A DNA stretch of 64,000 bases from Phascolarctos cinereus (GCF_002099425.1 NW_018343987.1:14819501-14883500); one strand, 5' to 3'; positions 34,495 to 45,199 are shown, counted from the first letter of the stretch. A program made the numbers and translations. The notes: a model not told the origin generated them from the sequence alone.

Positions 34495-35015
34495 AGAGCA
34501 GTCTGGAATTACTGCTAAGTTTTCCAAGGAGTTATGGACTCTTGACACCTCTACTCTGAGCATCCAAGAGCAACAGTGCAATTCTCCTCTCCCCTAAGCC
34601 CTCCCTATCAACATTTCAGTTGTGATGATCCCCGTAGAATTTGTGAAAGTACTCAAATTTGATCAATTCATCAATAAACATGTATTAAGCACCTACTATG
34701 TGCTGGGGGATCATAGTCACCTGCTCTTCCTTTGCCTGGGCTGGGGATACCTGCCATGGCAGTATTCCAGAGATAAAGGCTATATCAAATATCTTAGGCA
34801 GCGTGCCAGGGCACTGAGCTGCTGAGTCATGGAAATCTCAGATTGTTCTAAAACCCACATAGGTATGCAATTTTGTAAGGGAAAGATGAGTGATGTGGCA
34901 TCAGGTTTCTGATTAGATACCATTCATGGCCCTAACCCAGAGTCTGACTGTCCCTGGAGCAGGCCACATCTTTATGGATATCCATAGGCCCTCAGTGCCT
35001 GATGTCCAAGAAGAT
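34495..35015. other. mostly unassigned sequence
   Basis: 34660-34705 is a short reverse L2 terminus (catgtattaagcacctac). The rest has no recognised feature. Confidence 0.5.
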
Positions 35016-35019
35016 CAAA

Positions 35020-35315
35020 AATTCTCGTAAGATGAGCAACTACGCTGTGTTCCTTTGGGGAGGCGTAAATGTTTCAGGGTTTAGCTCAAATAGCACCTTT
35101 TCCCTGATCCTCCCAGTTAGAAATGATCTTCTTTCCTCGGACCACACATATTGCCAGTACTTTTCCTGTGGATTTGCCTTCTATCTTGTATGCGTGCACC
35201 TGATCCTCCCCAACTGTAGAGTCTATACTGGCAGAGATTGTGTCTATACAACTCCTCCAAGGCCTAGTGCAGAGCTTGGCGCAAAGTAGGCACTGGAATG
35301 TTTGCCGAATTGGAC
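35020..35315 (+). mobile_element. L2 LINE 3' UTR
   Basis: ctcaaatagcaccttttc, then actggcagagattgtgtc, then ttggcgcaaagtaggcac. Confidence 0.75.
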
Positions 35316-35319
35316 TGAG

Positions 35320-35890
35320 GAGAAATCAGGAGAGGGGGTCGCATCACACCATCAAGAGTGAACTCTGTTGTGGGAGTCCAGCTCCTCCCATTTCCAAACC
35401 ATAAGCCTTGGGCTCGGGGACTCCTGCTTCGTCCTACAATACAGATAAAGTCGTGAGCCCAGCTCAGCCCTGGGCAGAGACGGCAGGAGCTGGGGACCTC
35501 CGTCTGTGATCTCTGCCCCAGTGCTTCTGTCTTCACAGGCTCTTCATACTGACATTGCCTGGGGATGTTTAGCTTCCGCTTCTCCTGGAGCTGCCTTCTC
35601 TACACAAATGTCACAGACTGTAAACAAGCACTCAGCAGGAGGAGATTTAGGCTAAAATGCCCACGATGGGAGAAGCAAGTGGACTGGTCCCTGTATGAGC
35701 AGGATTGCACAATTGGTTCCGTACCGACTAGGCTTATTTGATTGGTTCTCCAGGGGGATCAATGAGGATAATGGATCCTATCTCTTTAGGAGCTGCATAC
35801 TATGAGTAGTAATTACTACCAGTGCCGTGGCTGAGAGACCTCCACTGGCAGAGCTGGTGGTCTCTATGCTGCCGTGAGCTGCAGACGTAG
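35320..35890. other. unassigned stretch, possible regulatory DNA
   Basis: No repeat recognised. It contains a forkhead-type word ctgtaaacaagc near 35618 and the unique-looking block 35690-35850. No exon evidence. Confidence 0.35.
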
Positions 35891-35894
35891 AACC

Positions 35895-36115
35895 CTTTCA
35901 TCAAGACAGGCAGTGAGCTTGCTGTCTAGAAGGAGAAATCAGACTGGCACAGAAATAATCAAAATATGAAATCAAACATGGGAAGTATATAGGAAAGGTC
36001 CAAAACACCGTGAGAGATCCCAGGAGGGAGAAACTGCTTTCAGGGTATGGAGAAAGGAAGCATGAGGGAAGGCTTCATGGAGGAGGGGCCCCCAGAAGGA
36101 ACAAAAGCTTCAGGG
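35895..36115 (-). mobile_element. L2 LINE 3' part
   Basis: agcttgctgtctagaagg, gagggaaggcttcatgga. Confidence 0.6.
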
Positions 36116-36119
36116 TCAG

Positions 36120-36485
36120 AAATTGTCTAAGAGTTCTCTCGTGATGATCTAAAATGTCTCTTGAACTAATTGCCTTTTGACTTCCAGGCCTATTCTTCAA
36201 AGAACAGAGAATGAAGTGAAGCTGAAATTCCCAGGTGCTTTTTCTACATCCTCTTTTCTCTCTTTTTTTCCTCCACCTGGGAAAAAGATTATACTCACCT
36301 CTTATTTAACTTCTTAGAAACATAGGTACTTTTTACACTGACTGAGGTTCCCCATGGTGTTGGTCTGGTTGTCTGAAACCTGACAGGAATCCTACAAATC
36401 GGAGTGGATGCATTTCCTGCCAGGGACCTGCAGAAACTGTAAAGTGTAGGGTTTATGAGACTTGGTGCAGGAGGGAAAAAGAGAA
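36120..36485. other. unassigned sequence
   Basis: No feature recognised. Confidence 0.4.
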
Positions 36486-36761
36486 CCAGATATGTGTGTG
36501 TGTTTGTTGTTGTTCAGTCATTTTTTCAGTCATGTCTGACCCTTTGTGACCCCATTTGGCATTTTCTGAACAAAGATGATGGAATGGTTTGCCATTTCCT
36601 TCTCCAGCTCATTTTGCAGATGAAGAAACTGAGGCAGGCAGGGTTAAGTGACTTGCCCAGGGTCACATAGCTACTAAGTGTCTGAAGCTGGATTTGAACT
36701 CAGGTCTTCCTGACTCCAGGCCCTGCACTCTATCCACTGAGCCATCTGTCTGCCAGATACG
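36486..36761 (-). mobile_element. Mar1 CORE-SINE with 9-bp TSD
   Basis: ttgttgttgttcagtcat, gtttgccatttccttctc, cttgcccagggtcacata, ggatttgaactcaggtct. Flanking repeats ccagatatg (36486-36494) and ccagatacg (36753-36761) differ at one base. Confidence 0.93.
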
Positions 36762-36764
36762 CAT

Positions 36765-37090
36765 GAGAATAATGTATTTCAGAATGAGGGAAAACCTTTG
36801 GCAAAGATTAGCTTTGCAGGCTGAAATTTCAGTTTGTTACTGCTTTTCAGAAAAATGGTGGTTCTGCTTAATCTCTAAGTGAGATTTTGAAATTGTTTCA
36901 CCCAGACAAGAGCATAGTGAAGGGTTGTGGTTTTTCCTTCCTATGGTAGGTCAATGACTCTAAAATAACAGCATTGATGTATTTCAGGCAAATGAAAGCT
37001 TCCCTGTGCTTTTTGAGGAAGGAAGGAAGGAAGGAAGATGAGATATTTGGGGTACATTTATTTATAAGAACTTCCTTCTTCTTTCTCAGT
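36765..37090. other. unassigned sequence
   Basis: A short (GGAA)n run lies at 37019-37037; otherwise nothing recognised. Confidence 0.45.
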
Positions 37091-37092
37091 TT

Positions 37093-37290
37093 GTTTAACA
37101 AACATTTATTGAACACCTACTATGCACATGGCTCTGGTCTATTCACCTGGAATACAAAGATGAATTGTCCCTACCCTCAAGTAGCTTACAGTCTGGTTGG
37201 AGAAACAAGTCTGTCCACACCAATAAGCATAATAAGAAGTTAGAATGTGTCAAATCCACAGGAGAAATAAAAAGTACCACAAGGAACCCA
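37093..37290 (-). mobile_element. L2 LINE 3' terminus
   Basis: acaaacatttattgaaca, cctactatgcacatggct, ctaccctcaagtagctta. Confidence 0.85.
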
Positions 37291-37355
37291 AAAAGGGAGA
37301 GATCATTTGCTACTAGAATGGCCTCAACTTGTATTTTATGGTCCCCAAAATAATG

Positions 37356-37618
37356 TAGGGGCAGCTAGGCAGGTAGGTGGTATAGTGGATATGTTGCTGG
37401 GCCAGGAGTCTGGAAGACTTGAGTTCAAATCCAATCTCAGACACTTAATAGTTCTGTAACCCCAGGTGAGTCACTTAATGCCATCTGTCTTAGTTTCTTC
37501 ATCTGTAAAATGAGATGGGGAAAGAAATGGCAAACCACTCCAGTAACTCTGCCAAGGAAACCCCAAATAGGGTCCCAAAGAGTTGGACATGACTGAAATG
37601 AATGAACAGCAGCAGCAA
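37356..37618 (+). mobile_element. Mar1 CORE-SINE
   Basis: Head ggggcagctaggcaggta, gagttcaaatccaatctc, gagtcacttaatgccatc, then the Bov-B-like end ggcaaaccactccagtaa and ggacatgactgaaatgaa, with an (AGC)n tail. Confidence 0.94.
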
Positions 37619-37724
37619 ATATTATAAGGTCTGCTTAGGTGATAGCAGATATACCTTCGCATAAGAATTTAAAAGAAAAACTTTTTTAGGTTTCATTTCC
37701 CCCATAATATCCCATCCATGGCCT

Positions 37725-37940
37725 GTTTAGGGACTTATAGATTTGGCTTGTAACAGTCTTGGTTGGATCTTGAGTGAGAAAGAGGTCATCCTGTCTAAAG
37801 CCCCTTATGAAGAAACTGAGGTCAAGAGAAGGGAGCTGAATTATCCCCTCATCACACAGACACAAGTAAAAGAGATGTTATTGGAACCTAAGCTGTCTGA
37901 CTATAAGCCCCACTGCTCTTTTCATTATACCATGTTGGAC
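37725..37940 (-). mobile_element. MIR-family SINE, degraded
   Basis: atgaagaaactgaggtca and ttatcccctcatcacaca give the CORE in reverse. Confidence 0.65.
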
Positions 37941-37944
37941 AGCT

Positions 37945-38675
37945 GCCCGATGGATGCTTCATTTTGCCTTTAAGGATCCATTCCTGAGCTTCAGATATGG
38001 CTGATACAGGAAGAGGAGGTAGTTGAGGATGGGGAACCAAGGTTGTTCCCTCCCCCTCTTCTGGGTTTGGCTTGGGCCTCAACAGGGCTGATTAAGCATT
38101 ATAACCACTTTTTTTCCCAGACCATCCCACACATCCCTGGATCACTGCACACTAATCTGGGGCATAGCTGAGAGTTCTACTGCAGGCCATGCCTACAGGC
38201 TGGATGGATATGGTCAGCAAGCAGGCAGAAGTGAATTTAACACTACTGCAAGCTTCCTCTCTCCCACTCTCAGTCTCTTGGGGTTATTGACTCTGTCCCT
38301 TACCCAGCTCTGAAGGTTTGTCAGCACAGAGACACTCCCTGAAATCACATTGTCTGGGAGCCTGGGAGCCTGGGAGCCTGGGAGCTTGACTCAGACAGAA
38401 AAGGGAGAGGGAGATAGAGGAAGAGAGCATAGCCGGAAAGGGAGACAGAGAGGAGACAGATGGGGAGCAGCCAGCCAGTGAGAAAGACTAGAAAAATATC
38501 TGTTCTTTTCAGCAGCAGCTGCTCTACCTCTGCCGAGGAAGAACGTGATACATTTTTCAGTTTTCGTCCTCTGGGGTCTGTCTCGGTAAATATCAACTCT
38601 GAGATGCCCAAGTACCAGACAAAGCAGGTTTGTAGCAAAATCCTTGCAGTGAAAGTAAAATAACTATGGCTGGAT
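37945..38675. other. unassigned sequence with an octamer array
   Basis: No repeat family recognised. ctgggagc is repeated four times without change at 38354-38385. The frames at 38345-38663 on the two strands overlap and lack domains. Confidence 0.45.
38354..38385. repeat. 4 x 8-bp tandem repeat (ctgggagc)
   Basis: Four perfect consecutive copies in otherwise non-repetitive DNA. Confidence 0.95.
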
Positions 38676-38679
38676 ATGT

Positions 38680-39065
38680 GATGCAGATGGATTCAGCACT
38701 AATTATTACATTTGTGATCTGCCTCAGAAAGAGATAATCGGTGATTGTTTTCAGAGGGATCTAAATGTTCTCTCATTAATTTATTAGTTTTAATTATACA
38801 GCTATAGCCATTTATTTGTTCATCTGAAAAAATGATCACCTCCAGATTCAAAGAGATATCCTCCTCCCCACCCTAATTCCCAGTAACCCCCTTTTTCAGT
38901 GATATATTTAAATGACTTGTCAACACAGAAGGAATAATAATAATAAAAAAGTGACATCTTATGAGAGGGGAAGAAAGGGAGGCAGGAGAGAGAGAGAAAC
39001 AAAGCTTGACAGGCAATTAAAACCCAAGTGAATGATCCTGCAGATTCATTATGAGGAGGAAGGTG
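38680..39065. other. candidate conserved non-coding element
   Basis: AT-rich but non-repetitive. Homeodomain-type words are clustered: actaattattacatt, cattaatttattag, ttttaattatacagc and gcaattaaaaccc. Flanks carry no repeat for 300 bp. Function inferred only. Confidence 0.4.
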
Positions 39066-39184
39066 CAGCTGCTGAGTACCCCCTCAAAATTGCACTGGGG
39101 CTTCAGTGGAAGCAGTGCTGCTTCCTGAGGAGAGAGGTGCCCTCCTCCACCCACTGCCCTACTTCCCCATCATCTGGATCTTCT

Positions 39185-39343
39185 CAGATTGTAGATTGAC
39201 AGTTGGAAGGGATTTTAGAGACAATTTAGTCCAATATCTTCATTTTTACAAATGAAGAAATTGAGGCTCAGATAAGTGGCATAGGCAGCTTTTGAACCCC
39301 AGGTCTTTTGATTCCAAATCAGGGCTCTTGACACACCAAATCC
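39185..39343 (-). mobile_element. MIR-family SINE (MIR3-like)
   Basis: ttgacagttggaagggat, gaagaaattgaggctcag, gattccaaatcagggctc. Confidence 0.82.
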
Positions 39344-39349
39344 CTTTAG

Positions 39350-40530
39350 GCTCCCATGACACAGATTGGATCGGTTCTTATAGAATTTCATGGCCTATAC
39401 CTCTCTCTTTTTCATGGAAAGAGCTGGGGAGGGGTTGGGAGGGAGAGATTTAGGGGAACCTCCTAATGCCGTGTTGGAACATAAGTTCTAAATCTAACAG
39501 GACTGAAGGTTAGAGTTGCTCTTGAAGCTGAGTGTCCAGCAAATCAGGGGGTGGGGTGGGAGGAAAACACAACATCTCTGAGAATGAGTTACTGTTTTGT
39601 CAGGCCATTGAGCCCAAGTGCCCCAGGAAATGCTACTCAAAGAGAGAAGGAGTGTGGTGGGGAGGGCCTGCATTCTGCAGGGATAGGGTTGCTACCTTCT
39701 AATGAGTAATACAGAGCCTCTGCAGTGATGAAAGAGACCCCACATTTTCTGCAACTCTCGGAGGTACCCAACCAAGAGAGAGGCTGAGTGTTTAATAAGG
39801 GACAGTGTTAAGGGGAGAGCCTCAGAAGACCTGGAGAGATCTTCAAGTGACCCAAAAAAAGGGAGAGTGCCGGTCTTTTACACACCATAGCTTTGAGGCC
39901 CACCTGGCTACCCCACTGGAAGCCCCTGGGAAACAAGGCTTCTCTCCCTAAAGCCCAGGTCAGGCACGGCTGAGCTCTCTCCTAGGAGAATTGGGCAGTT
40001 GCCATGGTGACCATGGGGCACACAGGTGCCTCAAATACATTTATTATTCCGAGCTGTGTTATACACTTGGTTTTTTCAGCTCCACCCAGGACTGATAAGA
40101 AAATGTTTTGAAACTCAGTTTTTTAGACTGATGGTACTGGTCAATGTACTAAAAGGCCTGTTTGCTCCTTTCATCCTCCGTTCTGATTTCACACCTGTTG
40201 ATGCATGGATGATTTGCTACACTACTACTGGGCTGGGTCTGGCAAGGGAGGAGATGTTTTTAAAAAATCATAAAATGGAGTGATCAGATCACTATTTCTT
40301 TCAACTCGTTCCTGTTCACTGAAATGTCATGAAACCTAATGAGTCAAACATTGTTCCTGGCCAAGCCTTCAATTAAAACTCTTCTGGTGTCTTCTGGCAG
40401 CCCACTTCCTTATTTGTTAGTGGTGGCCTCTGTATCTTGCAGCATAGCTGTGAGAGCTGCCCCAGTAGGTCAGTCCATCTTGGGCCCCTTTGACTAAGCT
40501 CAGCAAGGTTGTTCAAATCGAGCCATGCAG
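39350..40530. other. GC-richer unassigned stretch
   Basis: About 1.2 kb without a recognised repeat. An 85-codon frame at 40026-40283 has no recognised motif. Contains the X-box-like site at 39998. Confidence 0.45.
39998..40011. promoter_or_regulatory. X-box-like RFX site
   Basis: gttgccatggtgac differs at one base from the RFX X-box pattern GTTGCC-AT-GGTAAC. It lies in repeat-free, GC-richer DNA. No gene start is identified nearby, so function is uncertain. Confidence 0.4.
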
Positions 40531-40532
40531 AT

Positions 40533-40763
40533 GAGTGGAGTTGTTGAATCATGTCTGACTCGGTGACCCCATTTGATGTTTTCTTGGCAAAGACACTGGA
40601 GTAGTTTGCCATTTGCAACTCATTTTACTGATGAAGAAACTGAGGCAAACTGGGTAGAGTGACTTGCCCAGGGTCACACAGCTACTAAGTGTCCAAGGCT
40701 GGATTTGAACCCAGGTTTTCTTTGCTCCAGGTCCAATGCTCTATCCACTGCACCACCTAGCTT
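40533..40763 (-). mobile_element. Mar1 CORE-SINE
   Basis: gaatcatgtctgactcgg, atgttttcttggcaaaga, cttgcccagggtcacaca, tatccactgcaccaccta. Confidence 0.93.
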
Positions 40764-40944
40764 ATGTCTAGTTTGGGAATGAAAGTACAGAAAGGCTCTA
40801 GGATAGAGACCTAGCCTTAGGATAAAAACTAGTCATGCCCAACCTAGATTTCAGGGAGAAAAATCCTCACTCCCAGGGTCTTCCAAAGAGTAGGCAGGTA
40901 GGCTTCAGAGCTATGGTGAACACTATCAGACTGGCATTTGCCTT

Positions 40945-41212
40945 TTTGTTAAGGACACTTACTTCTGCAATGCATTTGGAGTCTGAATGTCTGAGTTCAA
41001 ATACAAGCTCTGACATGTATGGCAGTTGTATGACCATGGGCATAACCATTTGGAATCTAAGTCCCACCTAGTTTCTTCATCTGTAAAATGAAGATAATAA
41101 CACCAGCATTATCTACCCCACAGGGATGTTGTGAGGCCAAGCTGAGAGGACATGAAGGACGTACACCTTAAAGTGCTACATTAGTTTTTACTGTTATTAT
41201 TGTTGGTGGTGA
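40945..41212 (+). mobile_element. MIR-family SINE
   Basis: ctgagttcaaatacaagc, tttcttcatctgtaaaat, gatgttgtgaggcca. Confidence 0.82.
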
Positions 41213-41444
41213 ACTTTTTGGATGGCTGAAGATTACCCTTCAGTCCCAATCAATAATTCAAACATCTATAATTTCCTCACTGTGTATATTTTCCTTGCTC
41301 ACACAGATTGCTGTTAATCCTCTCTGGTTCTGACTTAGATGGTTTTTGAGAGTTTCTGTGTCCAACCTGGTGACAAACCTCTATCAATTGATTGAAGCCA
41401 GTTCTTTGACAGCAGATACACAGGTCATTCAAGTCCTTGAGAGG

Positions 41445-41606
41445 CTAAATGGATTGGTAGCTAGAGCGGAGGAGTCAGGAAGACCAAGGGATCAAATCCC
41501 ATTTCTGATGTTTACTAGATCTATGATCGCAGGTAAATCTTTTAGCCTCTATGGGCTCCAGTTTTCTCATCTGTAAAATGGGCCTAATAATGCTTATAGT
41601 ACCTTT

Positions 41607-41607
<1 letters not shown>
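41445..41607 (+). mobile_element. MIR-family SINE
   Basis: ggaggagtcaggaagacc, ttttctcatctgtaaaat, gggcctaataatgcttat. The 3' tail is replaced by the trinucleotide tract. Confidence 0.85.
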
Positions 41608-41702
<95 letters not shown>

Positions 41703-41765
41703 CTAATACTACTACTACTTCTACTTCTACTACCTCCACCACCACCACCACCACCACCATCACCG
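41608..41765. repeat. (ACT)n/(ACC)n compound microsatellite
   Basis: Alternating blocks of ACT and ACC over about 155 bp. The poly-V minus frame at 41475-41681 is read-through. Confidence 0.97.
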
Positions 41766-42170
41766 CTTCTATTGGCTAGGAGTTATATAATACTTTAAGG
41801 TTTGCAACAGGGCAGGTAGGTGGTACAGTGAATAGAGCACCAGGCCTGGAGTCAGGAAGACCTGAGTTCAAATGCAGGTATGGGCAAGTCCCTTAATCCT
41901 GTTTGCCTCTGTTTCCTCATCGGTAAAATGGTCTGAAGAAGAAAAGAGCAAACCATTGCAGTATCTTTGCCAAGAAAACCCCACATGGGATCACAAAGAG
42001 TCAGACACATCTGAACAGCAACAAATTAAGGTTCGCAAAGTGCTTTACACATGTTAACTCATTTGATCTGGACAAGAGCTCTGGGAGGTAGGTGCTATTA
42101 TTATCTCCATTTTATCGTTGAGGAAATGGAGACCCAGAGAGGTTAAGTTGTGAGGGTGAAATAAGAGAAA
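41766..42170 (-). mobile_element. MIR-family SINE, split by a Mar1
   Basis: tataatactttaaggttt before the Mar1; gttcgcaaagtgctttac, gggaggtaggtgctatta and gaggaaatggagacccag after it. Confidence 0.85.
41808..42025 (+). mobile_element. Mar1 CORE-SINE nested in MIR, 13-bp TSD
   Basis: gggcaggtaggtggtaca, gacctgagttcaaatgca, gccaagaaaaccccacat, cagacacatctgaacagc. Flanks ttaaggtttgcaa (41795-41807) and ttaaggttcgcaa (42026-42038) differ at one base. Confidence 0.95.
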
Positions 42171-42369
42171 GGCTATAAAGCAATTGCAAACCTTAATGGG
42201 CTATCTGAATGTCAGCTGTTATTCATCTCAGCCTTTCCAGCTTAGTAGACCTTGCTGGAGCTAACACTTTACTCACATCACCTTCAAGAACCTAGAATCA
42301 CAGCCACCTGAACAGTACCAGAAGGCATCAGAACAGCACTTTGGAGGAAGAGCCTTCAGCACAGGTCTG

Positions 42370-42900
42370 CTCATGTTGCCCCCCTATTCCACACTCTCCA
42401 GTGGATTCCTATTGCCTCCAAGTTCAAATACAAAAGCCTCCCTTTGGCTTTTAAAGCCCTTGATAACCTGGTCCCTTCCTACCTTTCCAGTCTTCCTCTA
42501 CCTCACTCTCTTCCTTGGACTCGGGGATCCATGCGTGTGGCCTTTGCTGCTCCTTAAACACCACGCTGCGTCGCTGACTCCTTGCATTTGCATTGTCTGT
42601 CCTCTGGGACCAGAGTTCTTTCCCTCCTCACTTCTGTCTCCTGGCTTCCTGCAAGGCTCAGCTAACCTCCCATCTCTACGAGAAGCCTTTCCCAGGACCC
42701 CAGGATACTCATGTCTTCCTCCTGAGATTCTCTCCAACTTATCCCGTATATATCTTGTTTGTACACAGTTTGAATATTGTCTCTCCCTTTAGATTGTGAG
42801 TTCCTTGAGGGAATGGATTTTTTTTTGAGCCTTTTTTTTTTTTGCATCCCCCAGCACTTAGTACAATGCCTGGCACCTAGCTTAATAAATGCTTGACTTC
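42370..42900 (+). mobile_element. L2 LINE 3' UTR, nearly complete
   Basis: actctccagtggattcct, aaagcccttgataacctg, cctacctttccagtcttc, gagaagcctttcccagga, attgtgagttccttgagg, gtacaatgcctggcacct. The 139-codon frame 42373-42792 is L2 UTR read-through. Confidence 0.93.
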
Positions 42901-42904
42901 ATTT

Positions 42905-43400
42905 GACCCTCTTCAATCACCAAAACTTTTAAATTTTAAGTTTTTAAAAATGAAAGCGATTCTCAAATACATAGCATTGTTCCATCACTCATTAAGCAGA
43001 GGATGCTAAATCTAATTTGACTGTGCTCTAGTATGGTTCTGTCTGCTTTTTAGTTTTCTGTCTTTCCTTTGATGTCAGACTGTCAGCTGCTGTCTCTGGG
43101 TCTGTCTCTAACTGCTTCCCCAGTCTCCATTTATTTGGTTGTTTTTAATCTGCCAGGGGAGAAACTAGATGCTCAAGCCTGTGAAGAATTGTATGTTGAA
43201 TAAATCAATAAGGCTTTGAATGAGGGCCAAAGGGGGAAAATGAGTGGCTTTACTGCAAGAGCTTTGGGACAGCTCCTTTGGGCCTTCAGAGACCTTTTTA
43301 AGCTTACTTCTGGAATGGGGCTATGTTTCAGAGGTCTGAGATCACTGGAAGCCTGACTTTTAAATAAATGGGCTGTTATTATCAAGCTGAAGGTCACATG
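42905..43400. other. unassigned sequence
   Basis: No feature recognised. Confidence 0.4.
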
Positions 43401-43404
43401 TAGG

Positions 43405-43580
43405 CTCTGGAGCAGAAAGGGACTTTAGACATTAAACGAGTCCAACCCTCCCAGTTGTATAGATGGAGAAGCTGAGGCCTTGGGAGGAGAAGAGATTTGC
43501 TCAGAGTCACAGAGGTAGCAAAGCAGCAGAGTCAGAATTCAAACTGAGGTCTTCTTGACCCTCAATCTGGCTGCTTCCCC
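43405..43580 (-). mobile_element. MIR-family SINE
   Basis: agaaagggactttagaca, gatggagaagctgaggcc, gaattcaaactgaggtct. Confidence 0.85.
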
Positions 43581-43689
43581 AACAGAATGTGCATAAGAAT
43601 GGGCACCTCCTTCACCTGGGCATCACATCCCTTCCTCAGATGATTTTCTTAAAAAATCAGAGGTCTTTGGGATTGTCTTGGATTGACTT

Positions 43690-43905
43690 TCATTCTTTTT
43701 CTTTTATTAAAGTCTTCTTGTACAAAATGAGTTATATGGAAATGTTTTATATGATTTCATATGTGTAACCTACATTGAATTGCTTACCGTCTTGGGGTGC
43801 GGGAGAATAGAATTTGGAAGTCAAAACTTTATTAAAAAATGCTAAAAATTATTTTGATATATAATTGGGGGGAAATTAAATGTATTAAATTAAAAAAAAA
43901 AAACA
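43690..43905 (+). mobile_element. L1 LINE 3' UTR end
   Basis: tatgatttcatatgtgta, acattgaattgcttaccg, gagaatagaatttggaag, ttgatatataattgggg, poly(A) at 43892-43903. Marsupial L1 3' end pattern. Confidence 0.75.
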
Positions 43906-43983
43906 TATAGGAAAGAAGAAAATCAGAGTCTCTGCCTTGGGAGCACAGTATATATAAAGGACTATGTGGTGCTACCTTCAGAG

Positions 43984-44210
43984 CAGGGGTTCTCGGCATA
44001 GGTACTATGGATGCCCTTCTCCCTCCCCCCGGGGCCTATGTATAGCTTTTGGGAGATTCTTGATCTTGGATAAGGAAAAAAATGCATCTTTATTTCAGTA
44101 TAATATAATAAAAAGGTTATGCAGTTAAAAACATTATTTTGAGAAGGCATTAATAGGCTTCCTCAGACCACTAAAGAGGTCCAGGACACCAATAGAGGTA
44201 AGGACCAATG
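43984..44210. mobile_element. hAT-like non-autonomous DNA transposon, copy 1
   Basis: Starts caggggttctcgg; the interior has aaaacattattttgagaa and gaggtccaggacacc; ends aaggaccaatg, a decayed inverted match. Same family as 46163-46355 and 51947-52165. Confidence 0.65.
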
Positions 44211-44284
44211 ATTTTAACCTATTCTATTGGAAGAGAGAGGAGGAACAGACTTTTTTCCTCTAGGGAACCTATTGTTGAATACTT

Positions 44285-44462
44285 CTTAAAAGTCAGAGCT
44301 ATCTCAAAGTGGAATGGGTTACCTCAGAAGGTAGTAGGTTCCCTGTCTTCGTAGGACTCAAGCAAATGCCAGATCAGTCCCTTATCAGGCATGTGAAAGT
44401 GGGGAATCTTTTTGCTTGGACTAGATGACTCCTGGGGTTTCTTAGAATTCTGAAATTTTGTG
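44285..44462 (+). mobile_element. L3/CR1 LINE 3' end
   Basis: aagtggaatgggttacct, cagaaggtagtaggttcc, ttggactagatgactcct: CR1-type 3' UTR order. Confidence 0.75.
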
Positions 44463-44469
44463 ACTCATG

Positions 44470-44655
44470 TTAGAGGCAACACTGGGTAGTCTAGTGATTA
44501 GAGACCTACTTCTGACATTTATTAGCTGTGCGACCATGGACAAGTCCCTTAGAGCCACAGTGTCCTCATCTATAAAATGGGGATAACAATATAATGTCAG
44601 GTGGCTCCAATGAGATGATGTGTGCACAGTACTTTACAAATCGTAAAGCACCAAT
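44470..44655 (+). mobile_element. MIR-family SINE
   Basis: tagctgtgcgaccatgga, caagtcccttagagccac, catctataaaatggggat. Confidence 0.85.
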
Positions 44656-44657
44656 CG

Positions 44658-44886
44658 CAGTAACTAGCATTTGAATAGCTCTTTAAGGTTTATAAAATGC
44701 TTCTTAGTGTGTTATCTCATTTGTTACTCACGATGACCTTGTGAGATAGGTTCAGTTTACAGAGGAGGAAACTGAGGTAACTGAGGTTAAGTGACTTGTC
44801 TGGGTCACCTGGTAAGTTAAGTGTTCAAACTCAGGTCTTCCTCATTCCAAGTAAAGTGCTCTACCCACTGTGCCACCTGGCTGCCT
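44658..44886 (-). mobile_element. MIR-family SINE
   Basis: actagcatttgaatagct, cgatgaccttgtgagata, aggaaactgaggtaactg, ccactgtgccacctggct. Confidence 0.88.
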
Positions 44887-44996
44887 CGAATAACTGTACC
44901 ACTTACTATTCTAACATGGTTTCTAATCCAAAGTTTTTTTTTTCCTCCCCCTTGATTCAGCAAGCGTCTGTACCAAAAATCAAATGTTTTGGTGAT

Positions 44997-45199
44997 TCAT
45001 GCAATGCTGTTGTTTGTCCTTCGTTCTCGAAGAGGACCATGACATCAGGAAGATGATGCCATGACTTGCGAGTGAACTGGATTTAAGTGAAGGAGGGCTG
45101 TGCAAGGTCATCAGCCTCGCTTTCTCCTCCGGAGCCATCTGGGTCCAGTGGTGAGATCTATAATCAGGATGACTGGAGATGGCCCCCGCCTCATGCAAT
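44997..45199 (-). mobile_element. RTE-tailed SINE, 5' truncated, 9-bp TSD
   Basis: Read in reverse, the 3' end is tcgagaacgaaggacaaac then aacagc, like RTE/Bov-B-mobilised SINE tails. Body words: ggactgtg-like agggctgtgcaaggtcat, gccatctgggtccagtgg. Flanks tcatgcaat at 44997-45005 and 45191-45199 are identical. Related copies: 59413-59910 and 62075-62347. Exact family name not confirmed. Confidence 0.75.

Noticed and set aside
41475-41681. Poly-Val frame
   Set aside because: Translation of the (ACT)n tract.
42373-42792. 139-codon plus-strand frame
   Set aside because: It follows the L2 3' UTR step by step.
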